Source: Telluribacter roseus
Lineage (GTDB): Bacteria; Bacteroidota; Bacteroidia; Cytophagales; Spirosomataceae
DNA length: 64,000 nucleotides
Assembly (NCBI RefSeq): GCF_017355915.2
Contig: NZ_JAFEUV020000019.1
Span: forward strand, 28,633-92,632
Direction: 5' to 3'
Position numbers and translations under genes: made by a program. Position 1 is the stretch's first letter; every line of letters starts with the position of its first letter. Positions 41,382-51,202 of this stretch are shown piece after piece. The notes under the pieces are model-generated. The model did not search any database and had not been told where the DNA came from. It was given only the letters and a program-made list of their open reading frames with translations.

Positions 41382-42959
41382 CTAAAACTGCTCCAGAGTC
41401 TTGTCACTCACCATAATGCGTAGGGGGCCTATGGGCCGACCTTCATTGTGCAGGCGGTCAACGGCTGTGACGTAATAGAGGTACTTCTTGCCGGGCAGGA
41501 CACTGGTATCCAGAAAGCGCTCTCCCGTGTGGCACAGGCCTACGATATGGCGAGGGTCGCGGGGGCTGGGCGTGTGGTCCGGCTCAAAGCGGTAGATCAC
41601 GTAGTACCAGGCCTTGTCCCCATCTTCGGCGGGCTCGGGGGCTTCCCAGAGTAGCTCCACACCACGCGGATGTATGGTAGCCTTCAGGTTCTGGGGCGAC
41701 AGCGGCGGGGTGTTATCCTTCCAGGGCATGGTAGGTATCAACGCCGGGTAGCGGTACAGATCGTTGCGTAGTGAGTCAACAAAGCCAAGGCTGTTGGCCT
41801 TCATGGAGCGGGAGCTGAAGTAAATACTGCCCTCAGCACCGTGCTGGCGCAGGTAACGTACCTGGTTAGGTATTTCCCGTGGATTAGCCCATGTTTTGTC
41901 CAGATCCTTGAAGCCGGCGCGGTAGGCACCCTGACCTACGTACAGGTGCCGCTCAAATCGGTTGTTAGTCCACCAGTTTACCAGGTTTCTGTAGGGTACT
42001 TTACTGAATCCGGAAGAGAAGTACACCTGAGGAGCTACATAATCAATCCATCCTTCTTTGATCCACTTGCGGGTATCGGCAAAGAGGTCGTCGTAGGAGG
42101 TCAGGCCGCCGTAGGTTTCGGAGCCATCGGGGGTCGAGTTCCGGTTGCGCCATACTCCAAACGGACTTATACCAAACTTGAGGCGCGGGTTCACCTCCTT
42201 GAGCGCGTCGTGGATCTGCTTGATGAGGAGGTCTACGTTGTGGCGGCGCCAGTCGGCCTTGTTAAAGAATCCCTGTCCGTACTTTTTATAAGTTTCGTCG
42301 TCCTGTAAGATTTGCCCCCGTACCGCGTAAGGGTAGAAGTAGTCATCGAAATGGATACCGTCTACATCGTAGTTTTTGGCGATGTTTACCGTCAGATCCG
42401 TGATGAACTGGCGCACCTCGGGAAGGCCAAAGTTAAATAGCTTGTATCCGTCGTAGCTGAGTATCCAGCCCGGCTTGGTATTGCTGATGTTCTGGGAGGA
42501 CACGCTGGTGGATGATTTATGGACCAGACGGTTCAGGTTGAGCCAGGCGTGAAACTCCAGCCCCCGGCGGTGGGCTGTTTCTACCATGAACTCCAGCGGG
42601 TCGTAGAATGGCTGGGGAGCGCGGCCCTGCTGGCCCGTCAGCCACTCCGACCACGGCTCGGGGCTTTTGGCGTAGAAGGCATCTCCAGCCGCCCGTACCT
42701 GCACAAACACTGAGTTGATACCATTTTGCTTATGGAAGTCCAGGAGATCGGCAAACTCCCGCCTCTGCTCTTCGGGCGCCATATTTTTACGACTGGGCCA
42801 GTCAATGTTATCTACCGTGGCGATCCAGACGGCTCTGAATTCGCGCTTGGGAGGTATATAAGTCTCGGGCGGTTCAGACACAGAAGATTGTGCCTGACAG
42901 GACACCATCGGTGTGGTACTGAAGAAAAGGCAGAAAGCTAGGGCACGGATATTTTTCAC
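41382..42959 (-). CDS. Family 10-like glycosyl hydrolase lipoprotein (GHL10/YngK)
   Basis: A 525-residue lipoprotein (signal ending MVSCQAQ). The DUF187/GHL10 domain spans about residues 35-400: FRAVWIATVDNIDWPSR, GINSVFVQVRAAGDAFY, FHAWLNLNRLVH, VDGIHFDDYFYPY and DYVAPQVYFSSGF. A fibronectin-III-like domain follows (PPLSPQNLKATIHPRGVELL). The family acts on polysaccharides or peptidoglycan-type glycans; the substrate is not known. Probably on the outer-membrane surface. First gene of a unit with DinB. Confidence 0.92.
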   Translation of the reverse strand: MKNIRALAFCLFFSTTPMVSCQAQSSVSEPPETYIPPKREFRAVWIATVDNIDWPSRKNMAPEEQRREFADLLDFHKQNGINSVFVQVRAAGDAFYAKSPEPWSEWLTGQQGRAPQPFYDPLEFMVETAHRRGLEFHAWLNLNRLVHKSSTSVSSQNISNTKPGWILSYDGYKLFNFGLPEVRQFITDLTVNIAKNYDVDGIHFDDYFYPYAVRGQILQDDETYKKYGQGFFNKADWRRHNVDLLIKQIHDALKEVNPRLKFGISPFGVWRNRNSTPDGSETYGGLTSYDDLFADTRKWIKEGWIDYVAPQVYFSSGFSKVPYRNLVNWWTNNRFERHLYVGQGAYRAGFKDLDKTWANPREIPNQVRYLRQHGAEGSIYFSSRSMKANSLGFVDSLRNDLYRYPALIPTMPWKDNTPPLSPQNLKATIHPRGVELLWEAPEPAEDGDKAWYYVIYRFEPDHTPSPRDPRHIVGLCHTGERFLDTSVLPGKKYLYYVTAVDRLHNEGRPIGPLRIMVSDKTLEQF

Positions 42960-43182
42960 AGAACCAGACTACGAAAAGTTAGTTTACTATCATCAAAGTA
43001 AAGAATTTTAACGCAAAAGTAGTAAGGGGAGGAGGAGACAAATTCACTCCCGGCCGATCTTTAGGGACCGCTGTAGTTAACTTTATCGCATTTTTTGGGT
43101 ATAATGTATGAGCTTTTGTGATTTTAATGAAAAATAGTACCTTTCAATCCAATCAGCAGATTGTTCTAACTCATACTATATT

Positions 43183-44997
43183 TTGGAACCATACGTAAAA
43201 ACGCCAAAGAATACATTACTATTTGAAGTAGCCTGGGAAGTCTGTAATCAGGTAGGAGGTATTTATACGGTAATCCGCACCAAAGTACCAGCCATGGTAG
43301 ATAAGTGGGGCGAAGATTATTTCCTGCTGGGGCCTTACTTTCCGCAGAAGGCTGCTTCTGAATTTGAACCTATATCCGATCTGGACGACTCACCTGCCGG
43401 GCGTACGGTAAGGCGGATGCGGGAGCTGGGCTATACGGTCCATTACGGCTACTGGCTGGTGACGGGCAAGCCGCGGGTTGTACTCTTTGATGTGTTGAGC
43501 ATGGCTCCCCATCTGGATAGGATCAAGTACGACCTGTGGGAGCGCCATCGGATATCTACGCTTAATGTGGAGGATCTGGTCAACCAGGTATTGCTATTCA
43601 ATGAGGCCGTACGCGTATTTCTTACTGAGTTCGCTGCCGAAAACGCCCGAAAGTCAGAGATTGTAGTACAGATGCACGAGTGGATGGCAGGTAGCGCCCT
43701 GCCCGACCTCCGTCGCGATAACGTAAAGATAGCCGTTACCTTCACCACCCACGCTACCATGCTGGGTAGGTACCTGGCCCAGAACGTGGAGGGCTTTTAT
43801 AACAAACTACCTTTCTTTGACTGGGAGCACGAGGCCCGCAACTACGGCATCGAGACGCAGGCGACCATTGAGCGGCTGGCCGCTCAGAACGCTCACGTGC
43901 TCACTACTGTCAGTGATGTGACGGCCCGCGAGTGTGAGGTGTTCCTGGGGCGCATGCCGGATCTGGTTACTCCCAATGGCCTGAACGTAACGCGGTTTTC
44001 GGCGGTACATGAGTTTCAGAACCTGCACGTCAAGTACAAGGAGCAGATTCACGAGTTTGTGCTGGGACACTTCTTCCCGAGCTATTCATTTGACCTTGAC
44101 AAAACACTCTACTTCTTTACATCCGGGCGCTTCGAGTTCAGCAACAAGGGGTATGACCTTACGCTGGAGGCGCTGGCCCGCCTGAACTGGAAGATGGTAC
44201 AGGCCAATATGGACATGACCGTGGTGATGTTCATCGTTACCAAGCAGCCTTACTATTCGATCAATGCCGATGTGCTGCAGTCCAGAGCAGTACTGGATGA
44301 GCTGCAGGAGACGTGTACGGCTATCGAGAAGCAGGTAGGAGAGCGGTTGTTCCTGGCGACAGCGGCAGGCAACGACCACAAAATGCCCGACCTGAACAAC
44401 TTCGTGGATGAATACTGGCGGCTACGTCTGCGCCGCACCATCCAGACCTGGAAGACGGAGCGCTTGCCTGCCTTTGTAACGCACGATCTGAAGCAGGACG
44501 ATGGTATTACTGATTTCTGCCGTAAGGCTAACCTGGTCAACAATGAGCGTGACCGGGTGAAGATCGTGTACCATCCCGACTTCATTGCGTCTACCAATCC
44601 CTTGTTTGGTCTGGATTACGGCCAATTTGTACGTGGGTGCCACCTGGGGGTATTTCCGAGCTACTACGAGCCTTGGGGGTATACGCCTCTGGAGTGTATC
44701 GTACGCGGAGTACCTACCGTTACCAGCGACCTATCCGGCTTTGGTGACTATATCATGCAGATCATGCGCGACTACGAAAACCGGGGTATCTATGTCATCA
44801 ACCGCAAGTCGCAGAACTTCACGCAGGCGGCCGATCAGCTGGCCGATATACTGTTTAAGTTCGTGAGGATGCAGCGCCGCGACCGTATCATGCAGCGAAA
44901 CCGGGTGGAGAATATCTCGGATATTTTCGACTGGACTAATCTTCGCTCTTACTACGACACGGCCCATGATCTGGCTATCAAGCGAAAAAAACCCTGA
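43183..44997 (+). CDS. Glycogen synthase, GT3 family
   Basis: A 604-residue glycogen/starch synthase of the eukaryote-like GT3 family, as in Bacteroidota, not GT5 GlgA. N-terminus LLFEVAWEVCNQVGGIYTVI with the Gly-rich donor loop; C-terminal SYYEPWGYTPLECIVRGVPT contains the E-x7-E catalytic motif. It starts at TTG (43183): an in-frame TAG lies at 43135 and no ATG occurs between, so the TTG is the best start. It extends alpha-1,4-glucan from UDP-glucose. Alone in its unit, with a strong hairpin after it. Confidence 0.93.
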   Translation: MEPYVKTPKNTLLFEVAWEVCNQVGGIYTVIRTKVPAMVDKWGEDYFLLGPYFPQKAASEFEPISDLDDSPAGRTVRRMRELGYTVHYGYWLVTGKPRVVLFDVLSMAPHLDRIKYDLWERHRISTLNVEDLVNQVLLFNEAVRVFLTEFAAENARKSEIVVQMHEWMAGSALPDLRRDNVKIAVTFTTHATMLGRYLAQNVEGFYNKLPFFDWEHEARNYGIETQATIERLAAQNAHVLTTVSDVTARECEVFLGRMPDLVTPNGLNVTRFSAVHEFQNLHVKYKEQIHEFVLGHFFPSYSFDLDKTLYFFTSGRFEFSNKGYDLTLEALARLNWKMVQANMDMTVVMFIVTKQPYYSINADVLQSRAVLDELQETCTAIEKQVGERLFLATAAGNDHKMPDLNNFVDEYWRLRLRRTIQTWKTERLPAFVTHDLKQDDGITDFCRKANLVNNERDRVKIVYHPDFIASTNPLFGLDYGQFVRGCHLGVFPSYYEPWGYTPLECIVRGVPTVTSDLSGFGDYIMQIMRDYENRGIYVINRKSQNFTQAADQLADILFKFVRMQRRDRIMQRNRVENISDIFDWTNLRSYYDTAHDLAIKRKKP

Positions 44998-45021
44998 CAG
45001 AGCCTACTAACATTTATACAA

Positions 45022-45056
45022 GCAGAAAGCCGGTTGATCATCAACCGGCTTTCTGC
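45022..45056. terminator. Terminator after glycogen synthase
   Basis: Perfect 17-bp palindrome stem (GCAGAAAGCCGGTTGAT and its complement around a single C). Between convergent genes; weak T-tract. Confidence 0.8.
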
Positions 45057-45082
45057 CTGTAGAGTACCTATGGTAACGAGTA

Positions 45083-45541
45083 CTACTGAAAGTAGGTATA
45101 GTCAACTTGATCATACACCGTCTGAATCGTATCCATCTCAGCATTATAGGGGCCGTTGATCAGTTGTCCCAGTGTAAAAGGTACGCTTTGGGCTGTACTC
45201 CTGTAATCATCCCCCATCGTAATCCGAATACTCTTCAGCCCTTCGGGCGTATTGGCTTCCAGAATAAGTATGCCGTCTTTCTTGCTGCTTAGTGCCTGAT
45301 TCTGCTTAAAGCCCGGGAGGTATACTAAGGTAGAGTCGCCCTGGTAGACCCGCAGAGTGTCCGCCTGTGAGAGCAGGAACTGCCTCTGCTCGCGCAGCGA
45401 AACAGATCTTCCTGACCTGAGAAAGTATTGTTCCCTAGCCTGAAAATGTCCATTCAGGACCTCGTTCTGGTACACATCATGGGGTGGCTTACACGATCCG
45501 GCGAGTAGTACCAGCATGCAGAGTAAAAAAAAAGGCTTCAT
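45083..45541 (-). CDS. Small lipoprotein of unknown function
   Basis: A 152-residue lipoprotein (lipobox LAGSC). No domain recognised. It contains a charged helical stretch (FQAREQYFLRSGRSVSLREQ, RQFLLSQADTL) and beta segments (STLVYLPGFKQNQ, GLKSIRITMGDDY). It is alone between the glycogen synthase and DUF4301 units. Some homology to Bacteroidota small lipoproteins is possible but I cannot name a family. Confidence 0.65.
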   Translation of the reverse strand: MKPFFLLCMLVLLAGSCKPPHDVYQNEVLNGHFQAREQYFLRSGRSVSLREQRQFLLSQADTLRVYQGDSTLVYLPGFKQNQALSSKKDGILILEANTPEGLKSIRITMGDDYRSTAQSVPFTLGQLINGPYNAEMDTIQTVYDQVDYTYFQ

Positions 45542-45688
45542 ACGGTATTCAGCTAAAATGTTGAGTAGGAGGGGAGGGTGTATAAGAGTTACAAAAAATA
45601 GATTAAGTAAAAGCTACAACAACTATCGGGCCTGAAACATTCATCGGTAAGCTACTAGTTGACCAGGCTCTGAACTGTTGCTAATGAA

Positions 45689-45723
45689 AAAGGTCCGGTA
45701 AAGCTCAGCTCCACCGGACCTTT
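45689..45723 (-). terminator. Terminator of the DUF4301 gene
   Basis: AAAGGTCCGGT pairs with ACCGGACCTTT around a 13-nt loop. On the minus strand it is followed by further T (CTTTTTC). It lies 19 nt after the DUF4301 stop. Confidence 0.8.
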
Positions 45724-45742
45724 GATTTATGAGACAAGAATG

Positions 45743-47239
45743 CTACTGGTGTTGCTCACGGAGCAGGTCATTGACCGTCTTGACCGGGTTGAAGGTGACA
45801 AGAGGTACCTCCACAAATAGGGTGTTCCAGTCGGCCATGGAGCCATTCCATAGGCCCGGTAGTTCCTGTGCCTTAAGGTCTTTGCCGTCCTTGGATTTAT
45901 AAGAAATAAAGCCCGTCATGGGATCGCGGTACTGACGCAGGTCGTACGTCTGGCCGTGGCGGTTCTTCATGGCGCACACCAGATCCACGGGGTTAAAGTG
46001 CGTAGCGTTTTTGAAAATAGATTTCTGCGACTCGTTGTCCATATCTACCTGTGCTGACTCCACAATCTGTAGAGAAGCGGATCCGTCGGCGTTGTCGGCC
46101 CAGAAAGGACCCCCACCGGGTTCGCCTTCGTTCTTCACCATACCGCACACGCGTAGGGGGCGGTCCAGCTTTCTCTGGAAGTAAGCAACCTTCTCTTCGT
46201 CGGACCAGCTACTGAATGCCTGCGGAGGGCGCACCGAAAGCTCTTCCTGAAAGAACTTATCCAGTTCGTCCAGCAGCGCCGCATCGCGTCCTGATTCGAG
46301 CTTCTCCAGGTAGTTGAATATTTTCTTCTGGTAGCTTAGAAGTACCCCCGCCAGGGCTTTTTTGTAGGCAACAGTAGTATCTTTCAGTCGGTCAGGTACT
46401 ACGTTATCAATATTTTTGGTGAAGATGACATCCGCATCGAGGCCTGCCAGGTTCTCGAGCAGAGCCCCGTGTCCGGCCGGACGGAACAACAGGCTGCCGT
46501 CTTTTTCGCGGAAAGGCGTATTGTCCATATTTACGGCAATGGTATCCGTTGAAGCCTTCTGCTCCGAGAACGAAACGTAGTACTTCACGCCAAACTGGGC
46601 TTCGTACGTAGGCAGTACTTCTACTACCAGCTTCTCAAATTTATCCCGGTGCTCAGGCGATACCGTAAAGTGCAGCTGCACCCGTCCGCCCGCATTGGCG
46701 TAGAGAGCCCCCTCTACCAGGTGCTCTTCCAGCGGAGTACGGGAGCCGTTTTCGTAACGGTGAAATTCGAGCAGACCTTTGGGAAGGCTACCGTAGCCCA
46801 AGCCTTTATCGGTAAGGAAGTACTCTGCTATTGTTTTACGGTCGGCGGTACTGATGTCTTTGCTATCGGCAGTAAGTGCTTCTTTCAGATCATCGTAGAA
46901 AGCAAATTCAGAAAGACGCTCAAAAAACTCTTCGACCGACTTGTCAATTTTGTCCTGTTCCAGATAAGAAAACAGCGACTTGAACATCCGGGTAGCGGCG
47001 CCCGAAGCCGGTACAAATTTGAGCAGGCTTATTTCGCCATCGGCGGCACTCCGGTCAAAGTCAGCCATAAGTTGCTGAATCTGCTCGTCCGACAGTCGAA
47101 TAATGCCATCACCCACGGTAGCGGCCTTTGAAAGCGGCAGGAAGGGGAAGCCATTTATGAAATAATTGATTTGTTCTTCTACCAGCGGGACATCGCTGCC
47201 ACGCTCTTGTATAAGCTGTAGATCGTTATCATTGAACAT
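45743..47239 (-). CDS. DUF4301 family protein
   Basis: A 498-residue cytoplasmic protein of the DUF4301 family found across Bacteroidota. Recognisable blocks: INYFINGFPFLPLSKAATVG near the start, KFVPASGAATRMFKSLFSYL, FHRYENGSRTPLEEHLVEGA, LFRPAGHGALLENLAGLDAD and RVCGMVKNEGEPGGGPFWA. The P-A-S-G-A-A-T-R and R-P-A-G-H-G-A-L stretches resemble nucleotide-sugar-binding loops, so a nucleotidyltransferase-like role is possible, but I do not know a demonstrated function. Monocistronic. Confidence 0.88.
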   Translation of the reverse strand: MFNDNDLQLIQERGSDVPLVEEQINYFINGFPFLPLSKAATVGDGIIRLSDEQIQQLMADFDRSAADGEISLLKFVPASGAATRMFKSLFSYLEQDKIDKSVEEFFERLSEFAFYDDLKEALTADSKDISTADRKTIAEYFLTDKGLGYGSLPKGLLEFHRYENGSRTPLEEHLVEGALYANAGGRVQLHFTVSPEHRDKFEKLVVEVLPTYEAQFGVKYYVSFSEQKASTDTIAVNMDNTPFREKDGSLLFRPAGHGALLENLAGLDADVIFTKNIDNVVPDRLKDTTVAYKKALAGVLLSYQKKIFNYLEKLESGRDAALLDELDKFFQEELSVRPPQAFSSWSDEEKVAYFQRKLDRPLRVCGMVKNEGEPGGGPFWADNADGSASLQIVESAQVDMDNESQKSIFKNATHFNPVDLVCAMKNRHGQTYDLRQYRDPMTGFISYKSKDGKDLKAQELPGLWNGSMADWNTLFVEVPLVTFNPVKTVNDLLREQHQ

Positions 47240-47317
47240 AAGTCATGTATTAGGTTTTAGGATAGGAAGTATAGTTTAAAGGTTTAGGTTTAAAAAATTT
47301 TTAGGAAAAAGAATTAA

Positions 47318-49579
47318 TCAATTCAGAATCCTCAACTTAGCAAAGCTCAGAAGTAAAGTTTTTTCACCTACCGAATCAAACTTAACAATTGCTTTCCGAT
47401 CAGTACCATTGACATCCACCTTGCTTACTACACCAAAGCCAAACTTAGGGTGTTCGACGCGTTGGCCTTCGGTAAGGCCGGAGGTATCGCTGGGGGTGAA
47501 ATCCGAAGAAGGCACGTGATTACTGGCAGCGGCAGCCGGTTTGCTGGGAGCAGCCGGGCGCTGGGTCATGTTCTTCAGGAAAGCCATGGGAGCGGGTGAT
47601 GTTTCGCGCTCGGCCAGGTTACGCGTAGTCTTGGAGGCATTGAGGTACCGCTGGTCTACCTCCATCAGGAAGCGACTGGGCTCGCACATCTTCAGGCGGC
47701 CCCATTGGTAACGGCTCTCGGCGTAGGAAAAAGTAAGCTTACGCTCCGCCCGGGTAATCGCTACGTAGAACAGTCGTCGCTCCTCTTCCAGATCCTGCCG
47801 ACTCTCGAGCATCATCTGACTGGGGAACAAGTCCTCTTCCATTCCTACCACGTACACATTCCGGAATTCAAGCCCCTTGGCCGAGTGAATGGTCATAAGA
47901 GTAACGCGGTCCTGATCGCCATCCTCGTCGGGCTCGTCCGCGTTGGTCAGCAGTGATACCGACTGCAGGAAGGAGCTCAGCGATTTATCGTCCGTCTCAG
48001 CATTATCTACGTATTCTTTGATAGCGTTGAGCAACTCCTGGACGTTCTCGTAGCGCGATAGTCCCTCTACTGTTTTGTCCTCATACAGTTCGCGCAGCAG
48101 ACCCGAGGTCTTGGCAATATGGGAAGCTACCTCGTAGGCGTCTTTGCCCTGCTCGATCAGGAGCTTAAAGCTCTTGATCAGCGTCGAAAATTGCTCAATG
48201 GGTGCCGTAGAGCGACCGCCTACGTACTGGTGAATATTACTCACTACCTCCCAGATAGGTACCTGGCGTTCGGCGGCTGTGACAGTGATCTTGGCTACGG
48301 TAGTGTCGCCAATGCCCCGCTTAGGTAGGTTGATGATTCGTTTGAAAGCTTCTTCGTCCTGCTGGTTGACCGTGAAGCGCAGGTAGCCCAGCAGGTCCTT
48401 GATCTCCTTACGCTGGTAAAACGACAAGCCTCCCACAATCCGGTACTTGATGCCCAGCTTACGCAGGGCTTCTTCAAACGCCCGCGACTGGGCATTGGTA
48501 CGGTACAGAATGGCAAAGTCAGTATTGTGCAGTCGGTGCTGCATCTTTTCTTCGAAGATCGACGTAGCTATCAGGCGTCCCTCCTCATTGTCAGAGTTAG
48601 CCTTGATCACTTCAATAAGCGTACCTTCGTCATTCTCGGTAAAGACGTTTTTCTTCAGCTGCGCCTTATTCCGCTCAATAATGGAGTTAGCAACATTGAC
48701 GATGGTCTGGGTGGAGCGGTAGTTCTGCTCGAGTTTGATGGTACGTACATCCGGAAAATCCTTTTCGAAGTTCAGGATGTTTTCGATGTTGGCTCCCCGG
48801 AAGGCATAGATACTTTGAGCGTCGTCACCTACCACGCATATGTTGCGGTGCACCGCTGACAGCTTGCGCGTAATGAGGTACTGCGATACGTTGGTATCCT
48901 GAAACTCATCCACCATCACGTGCTGAAACTTGTGCTGGTACTTGTGCAGTACCTCTGGAAAGTCCCGGAACAGCACGTTGGTGTTGAAGAGCAGGTCATC
49001 AAAGTCCATGGCGTTAGCCTGGAAGCAACGTACGGTATAAGCCTTGTACAAGCGGCCGATTTCGGGCATGCGGGCCGCATCGTCGTCCGCTTTGATGATC
49101 GCGTTGTTCAGGTAGTCATCCGCCGACACCAGGCGGTTCTTGGCACCTGATATACGGTTAAATACGACATTGGCCTTGTAGGTCTTATCATCCAGGTTAA
49201 ACTCCTTGATGATACTACGCAGCAACGACTTGGAGTCGTCGGTATCGTAAATAGAAAAATCGCTGGTATAGCCCAGGTAGCGGGCTTCGATGCGCAGTAT
49301 TTTGGCAAACACAGAGTGGAAAGTACCCGTCCAGATATTGCGTGCCTCATTACCAATGGCTTTCTCAATGCGCTGCCGCATTTCGGCCGCCGCCTTATTG
49401 GTAAAAGTCAGGGAAAGTATCCGGAATGGGTCTACCCCATTCTCTATAAGATGTGCAATTCGGTAAGTCAGTACACGTGTTTTGCCTGACCCCGCACCGG
49501 CTATGATCATCAGAGGGCCATCCCCGTGGGTGACCGCCTGGCGCTGGGGTTCATTCAGACTCGACAAATAATCATTCAT
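47318..49579 (-). CDS. UvrD/PcrA-type 3'-5' DNA helicase
   Basis: A 753-residue superfamily 1A helicase. All motifs are present: Walker A AGAGSGKT, LTFTNKAAAEM, VDEFQDTN, GDDAQSIYAFRGA, LEQNYRST, TIHSAKGLEF and VAITRAE, and a C-terminal Tudor-like domain (VEHPKFGFGVVSKV) that contacts RNA polymerase in PcrA. I use ATG 49579 (MNDYLSSLNEPQ) because a TAACTTTG promoter box lies at 49624-49631, inside the longer frame from 49642. It works in nucleotide excision repair and replication-fork clearance. Confidence 0.95.
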   Translation of the reverse strand: MNDYLSSLNEPQRQAVTHGDGPLMIIAGAGSGKTRVLTYRIAHLIENGVDPFRILSLTFTNKAAAEMRQRIEKAIGNEARNIWTGTFHSVFAKILRIEARYLGYTSDFSIYDTDDSKSLLRSIIKEFNLDDKTYKANVVFNRISGAKNRLVSADDYLNNAIIKADDDAARMPEIGRLYKAYTVRCFQANAMDFDDLLFNTNVLFRDFPEVLHKYQHKFQHVMVDEFQDTNVSQYLITRKLSAVHRNICVVGDDAQSIYAFRGANIENILNFEKDFPDVRTIKLEQNYRSTQTIVNVANSIIERNKAQLKKNVFTENDEGTLIEVIKANSDNEEGRLIATSIFEEKMQHRLHNTDFAILYRTNAQSRAFEEALRKLGIKYRIVGGLSFYQRKEIKDLLGYLRFTVNQQDEEAFKRIINLPKRGIGDTTVAKITVTAAERQVPIWEVVSNIHQYVGGRSTAPIEQFSTLIKSFKLLIEQGKDAYEVASHIAKTSGLLRELYEDKTVEGLSRYENVQELLNAIKEYVDNAETDDKSLSSFLQSVSLLTNADEPDEDGDQDRVTLMTIHSAKGLEFRNVYVVGMEEDLFPSQMMLESRQDLEEERRLFYVAITRAERKLTFSYAESRYQWGRLKMCEPSRFLMEVDQRYLNASKTTRNLAERETSPAPMAFLKNMTQRPAAPSKPAAAASNHVPSSDFTPSDTSGLTEGQRVEHPKFGFGVVSKVDVNGTDRKAIVKFDSVGEKTLLLSFAKLRILN

Positions 49580-49623
49580 ATATTTTTCTCCTCGTTTCCG
49601 TAGTCTACTACTATAGTAAAGCC

Positions 49624-49631
49624 CAAAGTTA
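49624..49631 (-). promoter_or_regulatory. -7 box (TAACTTTG) for the UvrD/PcrA helicase gene
   Basis: Exact TAnnTTTG match on the minus strand, 45 nt before ATG 49579. It decides the helicase start. Confidence 0.55.
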
Positions 49632-49664
49632 GGAAAAACCAAAGAATGATTATGTCTTCAGCTA

Positions 49665-50369
49665 CTACTCTACAGGGGCACTTACAATATGAGCTACGCG
49701 CCAGAGCCCTCTGAGTTCATCAGCAGGAACACTTACACTACCTCCCAGAGGATTATCGGAGTGTAAAGTCAGATAGCGCTTAGTCAAGAGTTCGTTTTCA
49801 CGGATACGTTTTACAACAAAGAAATCACGATAAATTACGGCAAATACACCACCCGACTGGTAGATCCAGTCGCCCGGATCCACGGGTACTACCATCACCT
49901 TGGCTCCGTTTACCAGCTGAGGGCTCATGCTGTTGCCTGATATTTCAATAATAATCGGATCACGCAGGCCTTTTACGGCTTCTGTACTAACACTGTAGGT
50001 CTCAAGGTCAGTATAGCGGAATCCATCCGTATAAGTCTCCACGAAACTGGCGTGAAACTTAATAGGAACAAAAGGTACCTCAACATACGAGATTTCATTA
50101 GCCACTAACCGGGCATTTGATGGATCTGCACCATTCAGGATCGGCTGCACCCCGCGCAGGAGAAAGTCAGCACTTACCTGTGGGTAGTGATCAAGTATAC
50201 GAATGATTGTATCATAAGATGGCTTGGCACGTCCGTTCAGGATGTTATAGAACTTAGAGGAATTCTCATCCAGATCCTTCGCAATCTGGTAGATGCTGAT
50301 GCCGAGAGCATCGAATACCTGCTTCAGGCGTTCCTGTACAGAAGTTTCATTTTCAAATTTAGCAGCCAT
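49665..50369 (-). CDS. XRE/S24 (LexA-CI-like) repressor
   Basis: A 234-residue regulator with an N-terminal helix-turn-helix (GISIYQIAKDLDENSSKFYN, about residues 23-42) and a C-terminal S24 peptidase-like domain. The Ser-Lys dyad is intact: S147 in EISGNSMSPQLVNGA and K187 in FFVVKRIREN. No Ala-Gly cleavage site is obvious in the linker, so self-cleavage is uncertain. It resembles Bacteroidota single-copy S24 repressors. It is next to a UvrD-type helicase (same strand, downstream), which would fit a DNA-damage link, and it has a candidate operator in its leader. Confidence 0.9.
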   Translation of the reverse strand: MAAKFENETSVQERLKQVFDALGISIYQIAKDLDENSSKFYNILNGRAKPSYDTIIRILDHYPQVSADFLLRGVQPILNGADPSNARLVANEISYVEVPFVPIKFHASFVETYTDGFRYTDLETYSVSTEAVKGLRDPIIIEISGNSMSPQLVNGAKVMVVPVDPGDWIYQSGGVFAVIYRDFFVVKRIRENELLTKRYLTLHSDNPLGGSVSVPADELRGLWRVAHIVSAPVE

Positions 50370-50392
50370 CTATATATGAGGTGGTTATATTT

Positions 50393-50412
50393 TATGATAA
50401 AAGTACATCATA
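50393..50412. promoter_or_regulatory. Candidate operator dyad upstream of the S24 repressor
   Basis: TATGAT-aaaagtac-ATCATA is a perfect dyad with 6-bp arms. A second palindrome TCATATTTATGA (50408-50419) overlaps it. Both lie between the repressor ATG and its -7 box (50422-50429), where binding would block initiation. Operator function is inferred. Confidence 0.45.
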
Positions 50413-50421
50413 TTTATGACA

Positions 50422-50429
50422 CAAAAGTA
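50422..50429 (-). promoter_or_regulatory. -7 box (TACTTTTG) for the S24 repressor
   Basis: Exact TAnnTTTG match on the minus strand, 53 nt upstream of ATG 50369. Confidence 0.5.
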
Positions 50430-51202
50430 ATAAATGGGCTGCAATAGCGCTATACCTTATACTAAAAAGCTTTAAATAAAGTTATGCGTATGATTAAGCT
50501 ACAATAGTAAGTGGGAATGCAGCCGGTTGTGTGCGAGGAAGTTGTTCCCTTCTTAGTTGCGCATAAAGAACTTGACGTAGGCTGGATAGGGTAATCTTTT
50601 TACTCCTACAAAAGCAGGCATTATATCTATTATCAATACAACTGCCAGAACAGGACAACGTATGCCATCTTGATTTACGTGGTACTATCGTAGGGCAGGA
50701 ACTTTTTATATAAAATTTACTTATATATATTGCATATGATTATATAACATCGTATCTTTCCAGAAAGGATGATCGATCGTAGATAAAGGATAGACAAAGC
50801 AATGGTAGAAAGGCGGTCAGAGAAGGGGTAGAAACAATGACTGACAACCTTTGCTAAAGATAATATTCGATTTGTGATGTCTTATATACGAATAATAGTA
50901 CTTTAGCGTTTGGTACCCATAAACCGAAAGTTCAACCGATTGTTAATCAGGTTTCCGAATAAAATTTGTTTATTTGTTAATAAGAGGTTAATTTTCGAAT
51001 CTAAATACAAGCTAGAAGGAAACTTAATTTGTATTGAAGCCGTTAATAGTGCAAATTGCGGAGGTCTGGTGCAGCGAATTTAAATTATTGATTGTTAAGA
51101 CAATAGCTGTTAATGCAGTTGCGTAGATCGTTATGTTAAGGCTTTAAATAGTACAATATTATGTTGAACTTTTTAAAAAGTGTTAAAAAAACTGAAGAAA
51201 CC
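50430..51202. other. Long AT-rich gene-free region
   Basis: No coding frame of note on either strand. It has alternating TA tracts near 50705-50750, and a TTTGTTTATTTGTTAATAAG-like stretch near 50965-50985. It lies upstream of the exbB cluster and is more AT-rich than anything else in the window. It may hold distal regulatory sites or a small RNA, but I see no diagnostic structure. Confidence 0.4.

Noticed and set aside
50705..50750. Replication origin in the AT-rich region
   Set aside because: No cluster of DnaA boxes (TTATCCACA-like) and no dnaA nearby; AT-richness alone is not enough.
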